Assembly (NCBI GenBank): GCA_963966185.1
Contig: CAWZYM010000008.1
Location: 43,501 to 107,500, forward strand
Reading direction: 5' to 3'
DNA length: 64,000 bases
Origin: Rhabditoides inermis
Taxonomy: Eukaryota > Nematoda > Chromadorea > Rhabditida > Rhabditidae
Shown here: positions 9,223-21,044 of the stretch, piece by piece
Layout of the letters: every line of letters begins with the position of its first letter
How positions within the stretch are numbered: the first letter of the stretch is position 1
Made by a program: the position numbers and the translations under genes
The notes under the pieces: generated by a model
The model's input: only the letters and a program-made list of their open reading frames with translations
Database searches by the model: none
What the model was told of the DNA's origin: nothing

Positions 9223-11615
9223 GGTCGTGCGCTGTGCCCCATATTATGATTCCCACAGCCACGCACGACGACGCCGTAGAGGCGATCGCCACCCAGCTAG
9301 AATTGCTCTTACTCTCTTTCTCTCTCCCTCTCTCTCCCTCCCTCCCTCTCTCCTTTTTCTCTCCCTCACTCTCTATCTCTCCCTCTCTCTCTCTCCCTCT
9401 TCTCTCGTCTCTCGTCTCTCCCACTCACCCAAAATCCAAAGGTCTAGAAGGCATGCAGAGCGGCCAGAGCAGCACGCCTATTGCTATAAGGGCAGCGCAC
9501 TGAAAGGATCTTCGTCTTTTTTCTCTCCCCTCTCTCTCTCTCCCCTCTCTCCTCTCTCTCTCTCTCCTCTCTCTCTCCCCATCTCCCTCTCTCCCCTCCC
9601 CTCCCTCCCTCCCTCTTTCTCTCTCTCCCTCCCCTCTCCCTCTCTCCCTCCCTCTCTCCCTCTCTTTCCCCGCCTGTCTCTCTCTTTCTTTCTTTCTCTC
9701 TCTCCTTCTCCCTCTCGCTCTCGCCCTCCCTCCTTTTCTCCCCTCTCTCCCTCTCCCTCTCTCTCTCTCCCCCCACCTTGTGCACATGCAGTCCGACCGC
9801 GCCGCTGACGAACGTGGCGACGTTGCTGGCGGCAAGTAGTATGTATACGATAAGAGCCCCGGCACAGCTGCTGTACAGTACGCATTGGAGGACAGACTCG
9901 CCGCGGGGGCCGAGCGCGCTGAAAGAGTGGTGCGACCAGAGTCTTCTTAAAGGGAGTGTACCCTCTGGTTTTCGAAGTTGGTTTTCGAAGAGTTAGCATC
10001 GGAATGTAAAAATACATCAAAAATGATACAATTTTGTCACATGGACTATATGCCGCAAATGGCGGGAAGTTGGAGAAACCATCATCAACTGTGCACGTTT
10101 GTGCACATTTCTGCACACTTCTCTCTAGAAAGAGCGTATTCGAGCGAAAATTAAACAAACTTCAAGGCGACTTGAGCATAACTTTTCTATGAGAAAGTAC
10201 GCTATTTATGACATATTTCAATATTATGATGCTAACTCAACTTCGAAAACCAGAGGGTACACTCCCTTTAAAGTAGCGGTCAGTCTCTTCGAAACACTCC
10301 CGAATGCCCCCGAAACACTTCGGAATTGCCTTTCGAATAGCCCCCAGAACACTCTTGGAGTGGGTTCCGGATGGATAGGTTTCGGAAGTGTTCCGAAGGG
10401 AAAGCAAGGCATTTCGAAGTTGGCGGGGTATTCGGAAGTGTTTCGACGAGACTGAACGCTACTTGAAAGGACAGCGCTCGGCGTCCCAACGGTGTTGGTT
10501 AGTGATGCAAACCCATGCACCCATTCTTTTTTTGAGAGAGAAAAACGTCAAACAACAAGCAGTCTCACCGTTTCGCCATCTCCTGATAGGGCCGCCCGGT
10601 ATGGGAGAGGTACTCGGGCCAGCGGCGCTGTAGACAAATTATTGGAAACAAAACACACACTCTTATCAAAACACAGACCACAAAACACACACTCTTACCG
10701 AAACACAAAACACAAAACACACTCACCCGCATGATCATGAGGTTCTGACCGAGCAGTGTGCCACCGAGCGCGGCGCACACAGCGCCCACCAGAGACACAC
10801 ACATGCCGAACGGGGCGCCTCAAACACCTTATCACTTATCAGAGACACAGTATATAATATATATTATCGAATATATTATCGAAACATATCGACAAATATT
10901 GTAATGGTTGTTCAACGAGATCAATGTAAAGAGAATGAAATGGCTGTCTGCTCAGTGGTGCGAAATAAGGAGTCAGTCAAACGCTCGAGCGCCCCCACAT
11001 GCCGAACGGGGCGCCTCAAACATAGTATCAGAGAACAGTGGGCACGCACCCGCATGAGCCCGCGCAGCGCGGCCGAAAGTGCAAAGTCGGTGCATGCCGC
11101 CTTTGAAGACGCGGCGCGGTGCGCGACTGTGACAAGCGATATAGGCGCGCGGCGATGAGCGGGCCGAACCGTGTGGAGACATAGAGGGTACGCGCGGGCG
11201 AGAGGGAGATAGAGAAAAGATAGAGAGAGAGAGGGGGGGAAGAGATGTGGTGCATAAGATGGAAAGGAGTCTCTGACACGCACCGGCATGGACGAGTGCG
11301 ACGGGCAGGGCCATCATGCCGGCGCCGGCGAGATCGCCCACGAGAAAGCAGCCGGCCAGCGGCCACGAGATGCCATCAGCGTTGTCCTGAGTATTACAAA
11401 CATGACTCGTTAGAATTACAAGTTTTGTGTTGTCCTGAGTATTGCAAACATGACTGACACGTTAGAACTACAACAGACACGTTAGAATTTTGTTTGTGTT
11501 GTCCTGAGTATTACAAACATGACACGTGACAAAACTCTTACGAATCAGCATGATTTCACTACACTAAAAACAAAACACTCACCTTTGGCGCGTTCTCTAG
11601 CGCGTGCATATCGTA
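9223..11615 (-). CDS. Aa_trans amino-acid transporter, N-terminal half only
   Basis: Seven in-phase exons: 11583-11615, 11284-11386, 10727-10818, 10569-10627, 9777-9918, 9429-9499 and 9223-9296. The protein opens with ISWPLAGCFLVGDLAGAG then MMALPVALVHAG, the first helix of the transmembrane amino-acid transporter family (SLC32/36/38-like). It continues with GAPFGMCVSLVGAVCAALGG and LLGQNLMIMR, then PYQEMAKRALGPRGESVLQ. Further hydrophobic helices follow, with PLCMPSRPLDFGW and a helix ending in GTAHDR. The family usually has 10-11 helices. Only about the first five are present, and the next DNA to the left is a GA tract and the retroelement. The remaining exons were lost or lie beyond the window. 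The start is uncertain; the first exon contains an in-frame ATG. Confidence 0.75.
9951..10267. mobile_element. MITE with TTAA target duplication
   Basis: Inverted termini AGGGAGTGTACCCTCTGG... of about 33 bp at both ends, flanked by TTAA at 9947-9950 and 10268-10271. The left arm carries an extra internal TTTTCGAAG repeat. TTAA duplication suggests piggyBac-type mobilisation, though TA duplication with one-base-longer termini is also possible. It sits in an intron of the amino-acid transporter. Confidence 0.7.
10273..10463. mobile_element. Foldback element, GGTCAGTCTC family
   Basis: Imperfect inverted ends of about 33 bp, starting GTAGCGGTCAGTCTCTTCG and ending in the complement of GTAGCGTTCAGTCTCGTCG. 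The interior is rich in CGAAACACTCCCGAA motifs. The same ends recur at 42421-42536, 34990-35165, about 38360-38465, 56460-56520 and 56955-57130. Confidence 0.65.
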
Positions 11616-12307
11616 CTGTAGCGTTGTTGTTGCCGGATTTTTGATGTGTGTCGTGAAGGATGAAGACGAAAGGGATAGTTCAGCGAAAGAGGTTGGGGGA
11701 ATGAAATAGAGAGAGAAGGGAGAGAGGGAGAGAGAGAGAGAGAGAGAGAATACGAAAAGAGATTTGTGGTTACATCGGAGTAGGCAGTGGGCGAATAGGG
11801 AAGTTGTCAGAGCAAAACATGATCACAAGAAAAATGGCTCTCGCCATCGAAACAAATTGATGTGCCCGACTAGCGCTCCGGCGCGCTGTCGCGCGCCTCC
11901 GCACTAGGCATAGAAGAATATAAAAATAGAAGATTAGTTCCTCTTCCATTTTAATAGCTAATCGCTCTCTAATCGCGAAGAGACATCCACGTGTAAGTTC
12001 TATATGTATTTTGTATAAGTATCTCTTTAAATTTTTGTCTTTTCTACTCATCTCTCCTACTTTCTCACTTACTTTCTATTTTACAAATTTACACTCTCCC
12101 TCTTTTTCTCCTCTACACTGTTCTGTCTACTCTCCATCATATCCCCCTCTCTGCTTTCTCTCTCTCTCCGCCTCTCTCTCTCTCTCTCTATCGCTCTCTT
12201 TATCTCTTTCCTCTACACAGTTCTGGCTACTCTTCCCCTCTCTCTCCCTCCTTTCTCTTCTCGCCCCCTCGCTATCTCTTTCTCTCTTGTTTACACAGTT
12301 CAGTCAG

Positions 12308-12348
<41 letters not shown>

Positions 12349-12459
12349 ACTCTCTCTCTCTCTCGCTCTCTCTCTCTCTATCTCGCTCTCTCTCTCTCTC
12401 TCTCTACCTCTTATCTCTCTCTACCTCTCTCTCTCGCTCTCGCTCTCTCTCTCTCTCTC

Positions 12460-12496
<37 letters not shown>

Positions 12497-12902
12497 CTCT
12501 TATCTCTCTTACTGACACCTTTCTAAAAACAATACTAAATCTATTCTGTCTATTGTCACATCTCTGTTGCGGTGACAACAACCTTCTAGAGACATTACTA
12601 TATTCTCTACTGTCTGCTCTCATCTCTCATCTACTCTTCTACTCTCACGTCAGCAGTGGTCACTGCGACTTTCGAGAGACAGTTAAGTCTACTCTCCCTC
12701 CTCTCTCCTCCTTTCTCTCTCTTCTTTCTCTCTCCCTCCCTCTCTTTCTCTCACTCTCTCTTCCGTCTACTATCACGCCAACATGCGGAAAGAACTACTT
12801 TCTAGAGACTGTACTATGGTATCTTCTGTCTACTATTCTACTCTCACGTCTGCAGTAGTCACTACGACTTTCGAGAGACAGTTATGTCTACTCCCCCCCC
12901 CC

Positions 12903-12948
<46 letters not shown>

Positions 12949-14134
12949 ACAGGCAGTACTATTCTTTTCTGTCTCTACTCTCACATCCTGAAAATAGAAT
13001 TCACCCGCCTTTCCTTGCAAAATGACATTTAAGGTAAACTCGAGTGAACTCGATCCTCACCTCACCTCACTTCCACTCGTCACTGTACTGCAAAAAAAAC
13101 GGAATTTCAGTCTGAATATGTACAAGTAATGAACTCAAAAACCTATTTTCAACTAACAAAAAAGAAAGCAGTCCATATTTCTATATTACGTCTACAATAA
13201 CTTCTTGATGATACGGCTGAAAGAAAATACGCCGGTAGGCGCACCCTAATAGTTGTGTGCATGTTTGAAGTAGCTTGATAGAGTTTGAAATTGGATTGAT
13301 CTTCACAAAACATAATATATTGACTGAACTTGTCTTGAAACACTTTCCTTGTCTTTTAGAACCTCAAACTCGTCGTTTCGTGGAAATTATTCGTTGAAAC
13401 TTCAAATTTTGTCTTTGTTAACTGAATCAATCCATTTTTGTTTTATTTACACATTTTTCTGTCGAAAAAAGACATAACTGTGTAGATATGGGTTAGTAAT
13501 TGCAAATGCCGACTATTCGGTATCGATTTGTTGACCTTGCGGCTGGTAGCGAGCAAGTAGAAGAGCGCGACCCCAGCAAGTAGCGCGCGCTCAGAAAATG
13601 TCTAATACAGTATGAAGACGAAGTTCGATCGATCTGAAATTTTGACAGAAGAGTTTTTTGCCCAGAAAAGCTTGAGTTTACAAAATGGACACTCTATCTC
13701 GTCTGTACGAAATGTCGATCATATTTGATTTATTTGGTGACTTTTCAAAAAAGGAAACCAGTTTTTATAATCTCTTGCACGTAATCTATCTTCTATTCAA
13801 TTTTTATAAAAATCGAAAATCATGAATTTTGGGGTGTATTTTGGGTACATTCGCTTATTTGGGCATGAAGATGAGGTCACAGTCGGCTGGTATCGCGGAT
13901 ATCGATTTTTTTTCTAGGTCGATTCACCCACCCTCCAAATTTCGTTCTAACTGAAGTATTTTGAAAATTTTCTTCATAGTTAAGAGATTACGTGATAACT
14001 ATGATCAGGAGATCGCTATTGACGCGTCTTTCTGTCAAAGGCGCGGCAGGTCACATTGTAATAGGTTCAATGTAGAGACTTTTTGGCTGTATGGCTTTAT
14101 GTTATGCACGCATCCCCATCACTTTTCACCAACA

Positions 14135-14187
<53 letters not shown>

Positions 14188-14188
14188 A

Positions 14189-14243
<55 letters not shown>

Positions 14244-14430
14244 AAGAGAAAGAGGGGAGGTGAATAGGAAGAAAACTGGAACATATAAAGGTGAATCGTT
14301 TTCATGAACGCTACCTTATCATTATAACTCTAAAAACATTATCTAAAAACACAGGCAACACGTTTCATTCATTCATCGAATAAATGTGATCATCATCGTT
14401 CAATGGAGTGTGGATGTGGATAGTGGATAG
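11616..14430. other. Intergenic; CT-rich and AT-rich, no gene seen
   Basis: Lies between the transporter and the end of the AP-2 gene. It has a (GA)n tract at about 11716-11750, a long CT-rich block at about 12050-12950 (almost pure CT at 12300-12510) and a (GA)n tract at 14140-14260. Between 13030 and 14000 the DNA is AT-rich without a convincing exon. Confidence 0.6.
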
Positions 14431-14649
14431 TCAGTGTGGATAGTGCGGATGCGTGTGGGAGAAGAGTGGCTGCTGGTGGGTGGCGAGGTGTCTGAGAGAC
14501 TCGTCGATCAGACAGCGCATCGAGTCCAGCACCGACGACATCGCCACCACGCCGAAGCCGTGCGTCATCTGACATCAAACATCAACATCAAAATAAGTTT
14601 ATCCAGAATCTCAATACAGCTGTGAGTTTCGTTGCATTGTATCGTGTTA

Positions 14650-14705
<56 letters not shown>

Positions 14706-15082
14706 ACATTATTGCATTTCACATGTTCTTTTCACAACCGTATAAATTATTAATACACAAAAACACGAAAACGTCTCGCTATGGAACTGAGATCGGCATC
14801 TGAGAACGTCGTCTGAACCAAGTGCAGACGACGTCGACAACTCACGAGTGTGAAGTGGCTGAGGTGTGTTTGTATGGCGGGGTCTAGGATGAGCGGGCGA
14901 GCCGGGCCCATGAGAGGGGTGAGGGGAGTGCGGTCGGAGGCCAGCACCGAGATCAGCTCCGAGATGAACTTCCTGCAGAGGGGTGTGTGGACAGAGAGAA
15001 AGAGAGGGAGAAAGAGAGGGGGAGAGGGAGGGAGGGAGGTGAGAGGAGAGAGAGGTGAGACAGAGAAGGGAGAGAGAGAGAA

Positions 15083-15117
<35 letters not shown>

Positions 15118-15450
15118 AAGACTCGCCTGCTCTCTTCCAGCATCGTGCGCCTCTTGTTCATATCAGGATCGACGGCGAGTGCCGTTTTCGTCAGAGCCAG
15201 GCCGATCTGAACGCGACTCGATTATGTTTCGAAAATCGCTTTGTGATACAAAATTCACTTTCTGAGGGTCTTTTGCTAGCAAAAGTTCTCCAAATCATAA
15301 ATGACACAAAAAGGACTACAGTAATCCATTACATTAATCACTTTTTTTGTTCTTCACTCACCTCTCTCGAGTGAAACTCCTTCTCGCACACCAGCGAGAA
15401 ATCTTTGGCCATGTGAACCGCTTCTTCTGGAATGTTTGCACAAGCATATT

Positions 15451-15494
<44 letters not shown>

Positions 15495-17699
15495 GGCGAG
15501 AGAGAGAGAGAGAAAGAGCGAGAGAGAGAGGAGAGAGGGAGAAAGAGAGAGACTACCGTACCCTCTACGAGCGCGGTCCACGCAGTGACGGACGCCTGCT
15601 TGCGTCTGCCAGCGGGTAGGGCTATGCCCAGCCGCCGCAGCGAGTCGCGCAGCGTCTTCCCGCCGTCCTTCGACTTGGCCCTGGAGGAATACGGTAGAAT
15701 GAATAACGTAGAATGAATGCCCTGAATGAATGTCGTTACCCCTCCCGCCCCCCAAATCTGTAGTGTTATCGCGTCTTGGGGAATGTTTGGGGGGTATGGG
15801 AAACTGGGAGTAACCTGGGGGACTATAGCCCCTATGGTTTCGATGTGATCGATTGTAAAAGAAGTAGAAACATATGATGAGATGTGATGTTCAGCTGATG
15901 TAACGCGAGGCGAGAGAAACAGTTTAACATTTGTCGACGTTTCACCTTTATGGTATCATCAGTGAAATCATTATCTAAAAGTTGAGTAAGTAGAAACATT
16001 TCAAAATCACTGACACAATCCCCCTCCGTTTACCTTCATTTTTACATTTTTTCAATCCGTTAGCGCATCACATCATTCGAGTGGAACTCCTTTTAATAAC
16101 GAAAATTAACTATGTCTCTCACTTTGTAGTTACGTATTGGTTATGTATTGTGTACTTTTCCCTTTTCTTTTATATCATTCCTTATTGTATGATTGATAGA
16201 TAGATTGATTGATTGATAGCGCATTCTCACTTTCTGAGTATGCCTCCGAGGAGGGAGGCGTTGAGGCACTCTGGCGGGGCGAGCCGGCGCTGCAGCTCGC
16301 CGACGGTGACGCGGTACTTTGTGGTGGAGGAGAGGAGCGACGTGCGACCCGGCACAGTGCAGAACAGCTGCAGAGGGGATTCATCAAGTGTCAGAAACCA
16401 TTTTCCATGAAATCTTGAAATGTTTCTTTTATAATCACAGATTTTTGCGACAACAGAACACAGCGATACAGGTGAACGGCACAGTGCACCAGAGGGATGC
16501 AGCACATGCAGCTATTCACTGATTGCATATGGCACAAGAAGAGGTGAAATAGGTTGGACGGAACGAGATGGTGGGAACGGCATGACTACCGTTTTTCGCC
16601 AACAGAAGTGGGTGGGAGATGCAGTCAAGCTGTCACTGACATGCTCACCTCTCGGGGGTCGATCGGTCGACAGTAGTCGGCGGGCAGCAGTGAGCGGCAC
16701 AGGTCCTGTTTGAATGCTGTAAGAGTTGCGATTCGGTATCTCTCTCTCTCTCTCTCTCTCTCCTTTCTCTCTCTCACCTCGCTTGTGCGGCGACGCTTCA
16801 GGAGTGGGCGGGTTGGTGAGCTGGTCCTGAAATGTCGTAGGTGATCTCTGACGCCCACCCCTCTCTCTCTCTCTCACCTCATCACTCTCTTCGCCATCGA
16901 ACTCTTGGTGATAACCGAACTGAAATAAAACGACAGATAGAAAACTGATGACGAGAAAAGCGCTACCATTTGAGAGTCGAACGATGGCTGTTGCAGAGTG
17001 AAGCACGTGGTCATATCGACTGAACAGGTAGTATTTGATTCCGACACATTACTACCATCACTGACCAGGCATGTTGTGAACATGGTGGCATTGCGGTATC
17101 TCACCGTTGATGCTCTGAAGTAAACCATAAAATCAATGTAGCTTCAATTATTCATTCATTAATCATCGAACACTAGCACGTTGACATTATATTTTTGATG
17201 AATGTTCAGATTAGATTAGCAGTAATGGTTCTAACTGAGCGTCGCTGAATTACCGCCACCGGCTAAAACATTTATAATAGGCTCGCACTTAGCTCAGGAT
17301 TTTTCGTTGAAAACATTTTCGTGGGTTTTGAACATACTGTATACTGAACGAAATGCACAGCAGACTATTTTTGCCGTTCACATATCTACTTCATTGATCC
17401 ACTCACATGACCTCGTGGAGTAGTGGTAACGCTCTCGCTTAGCAAGCAGCTGGCCGCGGGTTCAATCTTGCTACACAACCAAAATTTTGTCAAATTGAAA
17501 ACATCATCCAAAGGGTTCTGATCGTTGTCTAACCACTCTAATGTCTCTCGTGGAAAGAGTGGAACTCATTTGCGGGCCCACTATAATACAGACTGACAGG
17601 AAACTGTGAGAAGGTGGGGAGATCTTCTGGAGCGAGGATGCGTCTCTTTGACGGTGCTTGGCGGATAGGAGAGGACGGACGCTTGCGACCGAGATACAT
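14431..17699 (-). CDS. TFAP2: AP-2 family transcription factor
   Basis: Exons with consistent phase: 16231-16367, 15562-15680, 15362-15426, 15127-15206, 14846-14972 and 14431-14568 (stop). They encode the AP-2 DNA-binding and helix-span-helix dimerisation region. Seen in order: [89 protein letters not shown] and HFTLMTHGFG. The tail is His/Pro-rich. AP-2 proteins bind GC-rich palindromes as dimers in the nucleus. N-terminal exons are less certain: a start exon at 17598-17699 ([14 protein letters not shown]...), and short exons near 17030, 16880-16918, 16785-16832 and 16646-16702. The phase between the last two does not join cleanly as read. The intron after 15127 uses a GC donor. Confidence 0.85.
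15210..15300. repeat. Dispersed repeat, CTTTGTGATACAAAA family
   Basis: GACTCGATTATGT, CGCTTTGTGATACAAAA, and CACTTTCTGAGG followed by TCTTT occur here in an AP-2 intron. They recur at 32735-32795 in a hexokinase intron. A diverged version lies at about 44335-44415 in a chitinase intron. Confidence 0.6.
15935..15963 (-). ncRNA. Hammerhead-like core, retroelement tail remnant
   Basis: On the minus strand: CTGATGA, a 3-bp stem with a loop (ACC/GGT), then GAAAC followed by GTC. This matches the conserved hammerhead core, but stem III is absent and stem I does not pair well. Similar sequences occur at the ends of Penelope-like elements. Probably a dead fragment lying in an AP-2 intron. Confidence 0.3.
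17407..17590 (+). mobile_element. tRNA-derived SINE, near full length
   Basis: The head (17407-17475) folds like a tRNA gene: A-box GTGGAGTAGTGG, an anticodon-loop-like TTAGCAA and B-box GGGTTCAATC. The acceptor arm is degenerate. A body of about 115 bases follows, containing TTCTGATCGTTGTCTAAC, AATGTCTCTCGTGGAAAGA and GTGGAACTCATT. The same head-plus-body order is found reversed at 56659-56840, and the body alone at 54988-55090. It sits in the first intron of the AP-2 gene model. Confidence 0.75.
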
Positions 17700-18154
17700 T
17701 TTGATCGGAGCGACAATATAGAATAGTGGGTGTTTATGAGGAGAGGGTGTGAAGGGGTGGGATTACCGAAAGCGTGAGATACAAATTGGGATTATGATGC
17801 GGCCTTTTCCTCTCCCTCCCCTCCCTTCCAATCTCGAGTTTATTGCTTGTGACGTTTATTGGATGTGAAGAGGGATAATATTCATATCATATTGATGTAC
17901 TTTGAAAAGAAAACACTACTGCAAACTGAAGCTGATTTTAATAAGAAATGTACACAATTCTATTATTTCCTATTCATTTTATAATTGGGTCTTGCAACGA
18001 ATACTTCACCGATTTCAAATGTTCTCCTTTCTAATCTTAAATGACCTTGATTTTTTTTATTATTATTTTTTTAAATACATATTTGTTTTCATTGTTCGTG
18101 GTCTTATTACATTGTTTATACCGTCATGTATTTTTCATAATAATGAATTTTAGA
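17700..18154. promoter_or_regulatory. Divergent intergenic region
   Basis: About 450 AT-rich bases separate the proposed AP-2 start (minus) from the coiled-coil gene (plus). Both could be driven from here. No defined site is recognised. Confidence 0.4.
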
Positions 18155-20779
18155 ATGTTCGTCTACGACTTTGACGGTGAAATCAAGTTGCTCCGTGATG
18201 AGACCGCTAAGGTATGTTATGTTGCGTTGGGCAAACGTTGTGTCGAAGTTACTTTTTGAACGGTCGTCATCAATAGACAATAATCTATGAATTTTCAGAT
18301 TCGTGAGTATATCGAAGAATTTCTTCGGAGAGGCACTCCCACGACAGAGCTTGCTCCTCTCTTCAACCGGATCAAGGACAATGACGAGCAATGTGCGTAC
18401 TGTTTTGCTTCTCGTTTTGTGTATCACTTTTTCAGGTGCTAAGTTTCGTCGGCAGCAGCACGAGATTGCAGTTCTGGAGCCGATTGCGAAGGCGACGCGG
18501 GAGGCCCGCCTGAAGGACGAGTCTCAGGTGGATGTTGTGAGGGCGAGGCTCGCGGAGAGAGTGGCTGTTCGCGATCGAATGAAGGCGAATCAATCAGTGA
18601 TTCAGGAGCGGAACAACAGGTACTTGCAATTGGATAAAACGTTCTACTTACAATTTAATTAATACCTTTCAAGACAGGAAGCGAATACGGAGAGGTTGCG
18701 TTTGGAGCGCAGTCGACTTGCGGACAAACACAGGCGAGACGAGAAGTGGGTGGAAAGCCTAGAGAAGGAGAAGGCCGAGTGCGCGGCAGAGGTCAACGAG
18801 AATCTGGAGGCAATGAAGCAGCTGTTGGCCACTGCTCCCTGGATCCTAAAGCAGAAACAGGTAGATGGACGTCGAAATCTCGGTTGACTTATCATGTTTA
18901 GGCAGTGAAAGAGAAGAACGATATGGAGGCTCGAATGGTGCAGCTCGAGGCCGAGAAGACATCTCTGGAGGCCAGATACGAACAGGCGAAGAAGGAACGT
19001 GAGTGGAATATTACCTTTTATAATCTGTATTTCTAATTAGGATTATTTTCATGCTTGCATTTTAGGCGAGCTGGAGGATGAGATTCCGTTCGAGAAGTTT
19101 TGTGTGCAGCTGGCTCGTCTTGCCCTCGACAACTACAAAGTTCATCGAGATCTCAAGGTCGTTCGCGAGAAGCAGGAAAAACTCCGGGTGAGCACCAAAC
19201 ACAATGTTCCATGTTTTATTCATTGTCTAATATAGGATCTCGTTCGCGCCCAGGATTCGATGGATACAGATGGAATGGTGAGTTCAGTTTCATGTTTTTG
19301 TGTTTAGTATTTCTATGATTCAATATTTCAGTCGCAATCGATGCTGAACGTCTCAAATGTCGCAGATGCATGCGTTCTCCCACAGCAGGGAAATTTTCGG
19401 AACGTCGCTGAGGCCGCGCCAGATGAAATGGAGCGAGACACCAGTGAAGAGACCGCTATCACTGGAACGGGAACCACTCTCTCTGAAAGTGACATGGCGT
19501 CCAGTCTCGGAGACGATATGATGGCAGTCCAGAAAACTTCCACCGACGACCACCAGTCTCAGCCTCAGCACGCCTCTCAGCCACCCGAGGACATGGATGG
19601 AACTGTCGACGAAAACGACACGGTGCGCGCCTATGAGCCTATGTGTTCATTAAAAATGTATTTATTCCAGCACTATAATCAGAAGAGCCAGAGTCGGGAG
19701 GTTGCGGTTTCGAATGAAAACGAGGAGTGTGCCGAGTCGGATGTTGGAGACGTGAGTCTATGTGTATTATAAATGGTACATTTAAACATACAATCATGTG
19801 ACTCTATTTGTCTAATCTTTAAATAATTTAGACCTGTCACCAGTCTGAGATCGGAGACGAGGATGTGCCTGAGATGGAAGAGGAGGAAGAGGGAGAGCAA
19901 ATGGAAGAGGAGGAAGAGGGTGGGTACATTTTACATTATGTCGTGTGATTCAGTTTTGTCAGTCATGAACGAGTCTATGGTGGATGGGGAGGCGTTGGAG
20001 GAGCAGGAGGGGGCTCCGACCGAGGAGCAAGCAGAAGAGCAAAACGAGGCAATGGAAGATGAGGGAGTAGCCAGCCAAGAGTCGGAGGGTGGGTGCTGCA
20101 TGAATAGCGCGTGGTCTAAGAAATTCTCTAGGCGCGAACGATTCTGGGATGGAGGGAGATGGGCCGGAGAACAATGCAAACGATAACGATATGAACATGA
20201 CTGCCCTCAACTTCAACGAGGAGGAGGATCGTGGAGACGTGGCTTCCAATAACGGCATGCTTTCGTTCCTGCGACCGTCTCAGCGAGACGCCGAAGACAA
20301 GGACAAGGCTGCACTTGTACTTGACATGTCTGTCAACAGCCAAGGTATTCATATTCAATGCAGAAAGCAGAATGCTTATGTGCATGTTTTAGATCCGGGA
20401 GCTGATTTCCTGAACATGATGGGAGAACCAGGCGAGGCGGCCGGGGAGGGAGAGTCAGGCAACGGTGGGTTGATTGATGGTGGAGTTGTGGAGTAGTTGA
20501 TACGATCGGATTGCAGGTGGTTGAGACTTCTTCTCTTTCATGGGTGGAGGCGGCGAGAACGACGCGGCTAACAAGAGCGCGGCTGGCTTCGACCTCAACT
20601 TTGGCGATGGAGATGGGAGTGGAGGTGCGAACACGAGTGGAATGGGATTCGACCTGAACTTCGGAGACGGGGAGGCGGCAGAGGGCGGAAACGCGAGCGG
20701 ATTCGATCTCAACTTCGGTGGCGGCGGTGGTGATGGAGAGCCTGCCGACGCCAGCGGAGCATTCAACTTCATGTTCTGA
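18155..20779 (+). CDS. Coiled-coil acidic protein with C-terminal FDLNF repeats
   Basis: Fourteen exons join in phase: 18155-18211, 18299-18392, 18436-18619, 18674-18860, 18902-18998, 19066-19187, 19236-19277, 19332-19622, 19671-19751, 19832-19919, 19963-20088, 20132-20344, 20393-20464 and 20550-20779. The first 250 or so residues are charged and helical, strongly coiled-coil (heptad-like runs of R, E, K and L). A long acidic, disordered part follows (runs of E, MEEEEEGEQMEEEEE). The last 80 residues are Gly/Asp-rich with three copies of GFDLNFGDG/GFDLNFGGG and end in FNFMF. I do not recognise a family. The layout (coiled coil, acidic linker, Phe-motif tail) recalls nematode synaptonemal-complex central-region proteins, but this is only an analogy. 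The last acceptor (GGTGGAG before 20550) is chosen by phase. An AATAAA lies at 20855. Confidence 0.7.
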
Positions 20780-21044
20780 GTGATGAGATCACACCTGTGC
20801 TATTCTGTGAATGTTTTTTCATGTTGATAACTGTTTGTTTTCGTTTTTTTGTTGAATAAAATCTGTGAATATCAGTGACATTCCTTCGTGTCCTCACGTT
20901 TTCTTGGTTGCATTGACCACAGTCTACTGCGACGTATCTGTTTTTTGTAACAGCCGGTTTTGGCGCCGTTCTGTTGTCCTCTGTTATAGGCGATATATTT
21001 TTTTTACTTTTGTATTAATCTAGGTTGGTTCGTTTCAGTGAACA

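Noticed and set aside
9014..9808. Long plus- and minus-strand open frames over the GA/CT tracts (9002-10158 and similar elsewhere)
   Set aside because: Their sequence is dipeptide repeats (RE, LS, ER) from microsatellites; the real exons on the minus strand lie between the tracts.
17407..17475. A functional tRNA gene
   Set aside because: The acceptor arm does not pair properly and the sequence continues into a body shared by other copies, so it is a SINE head.
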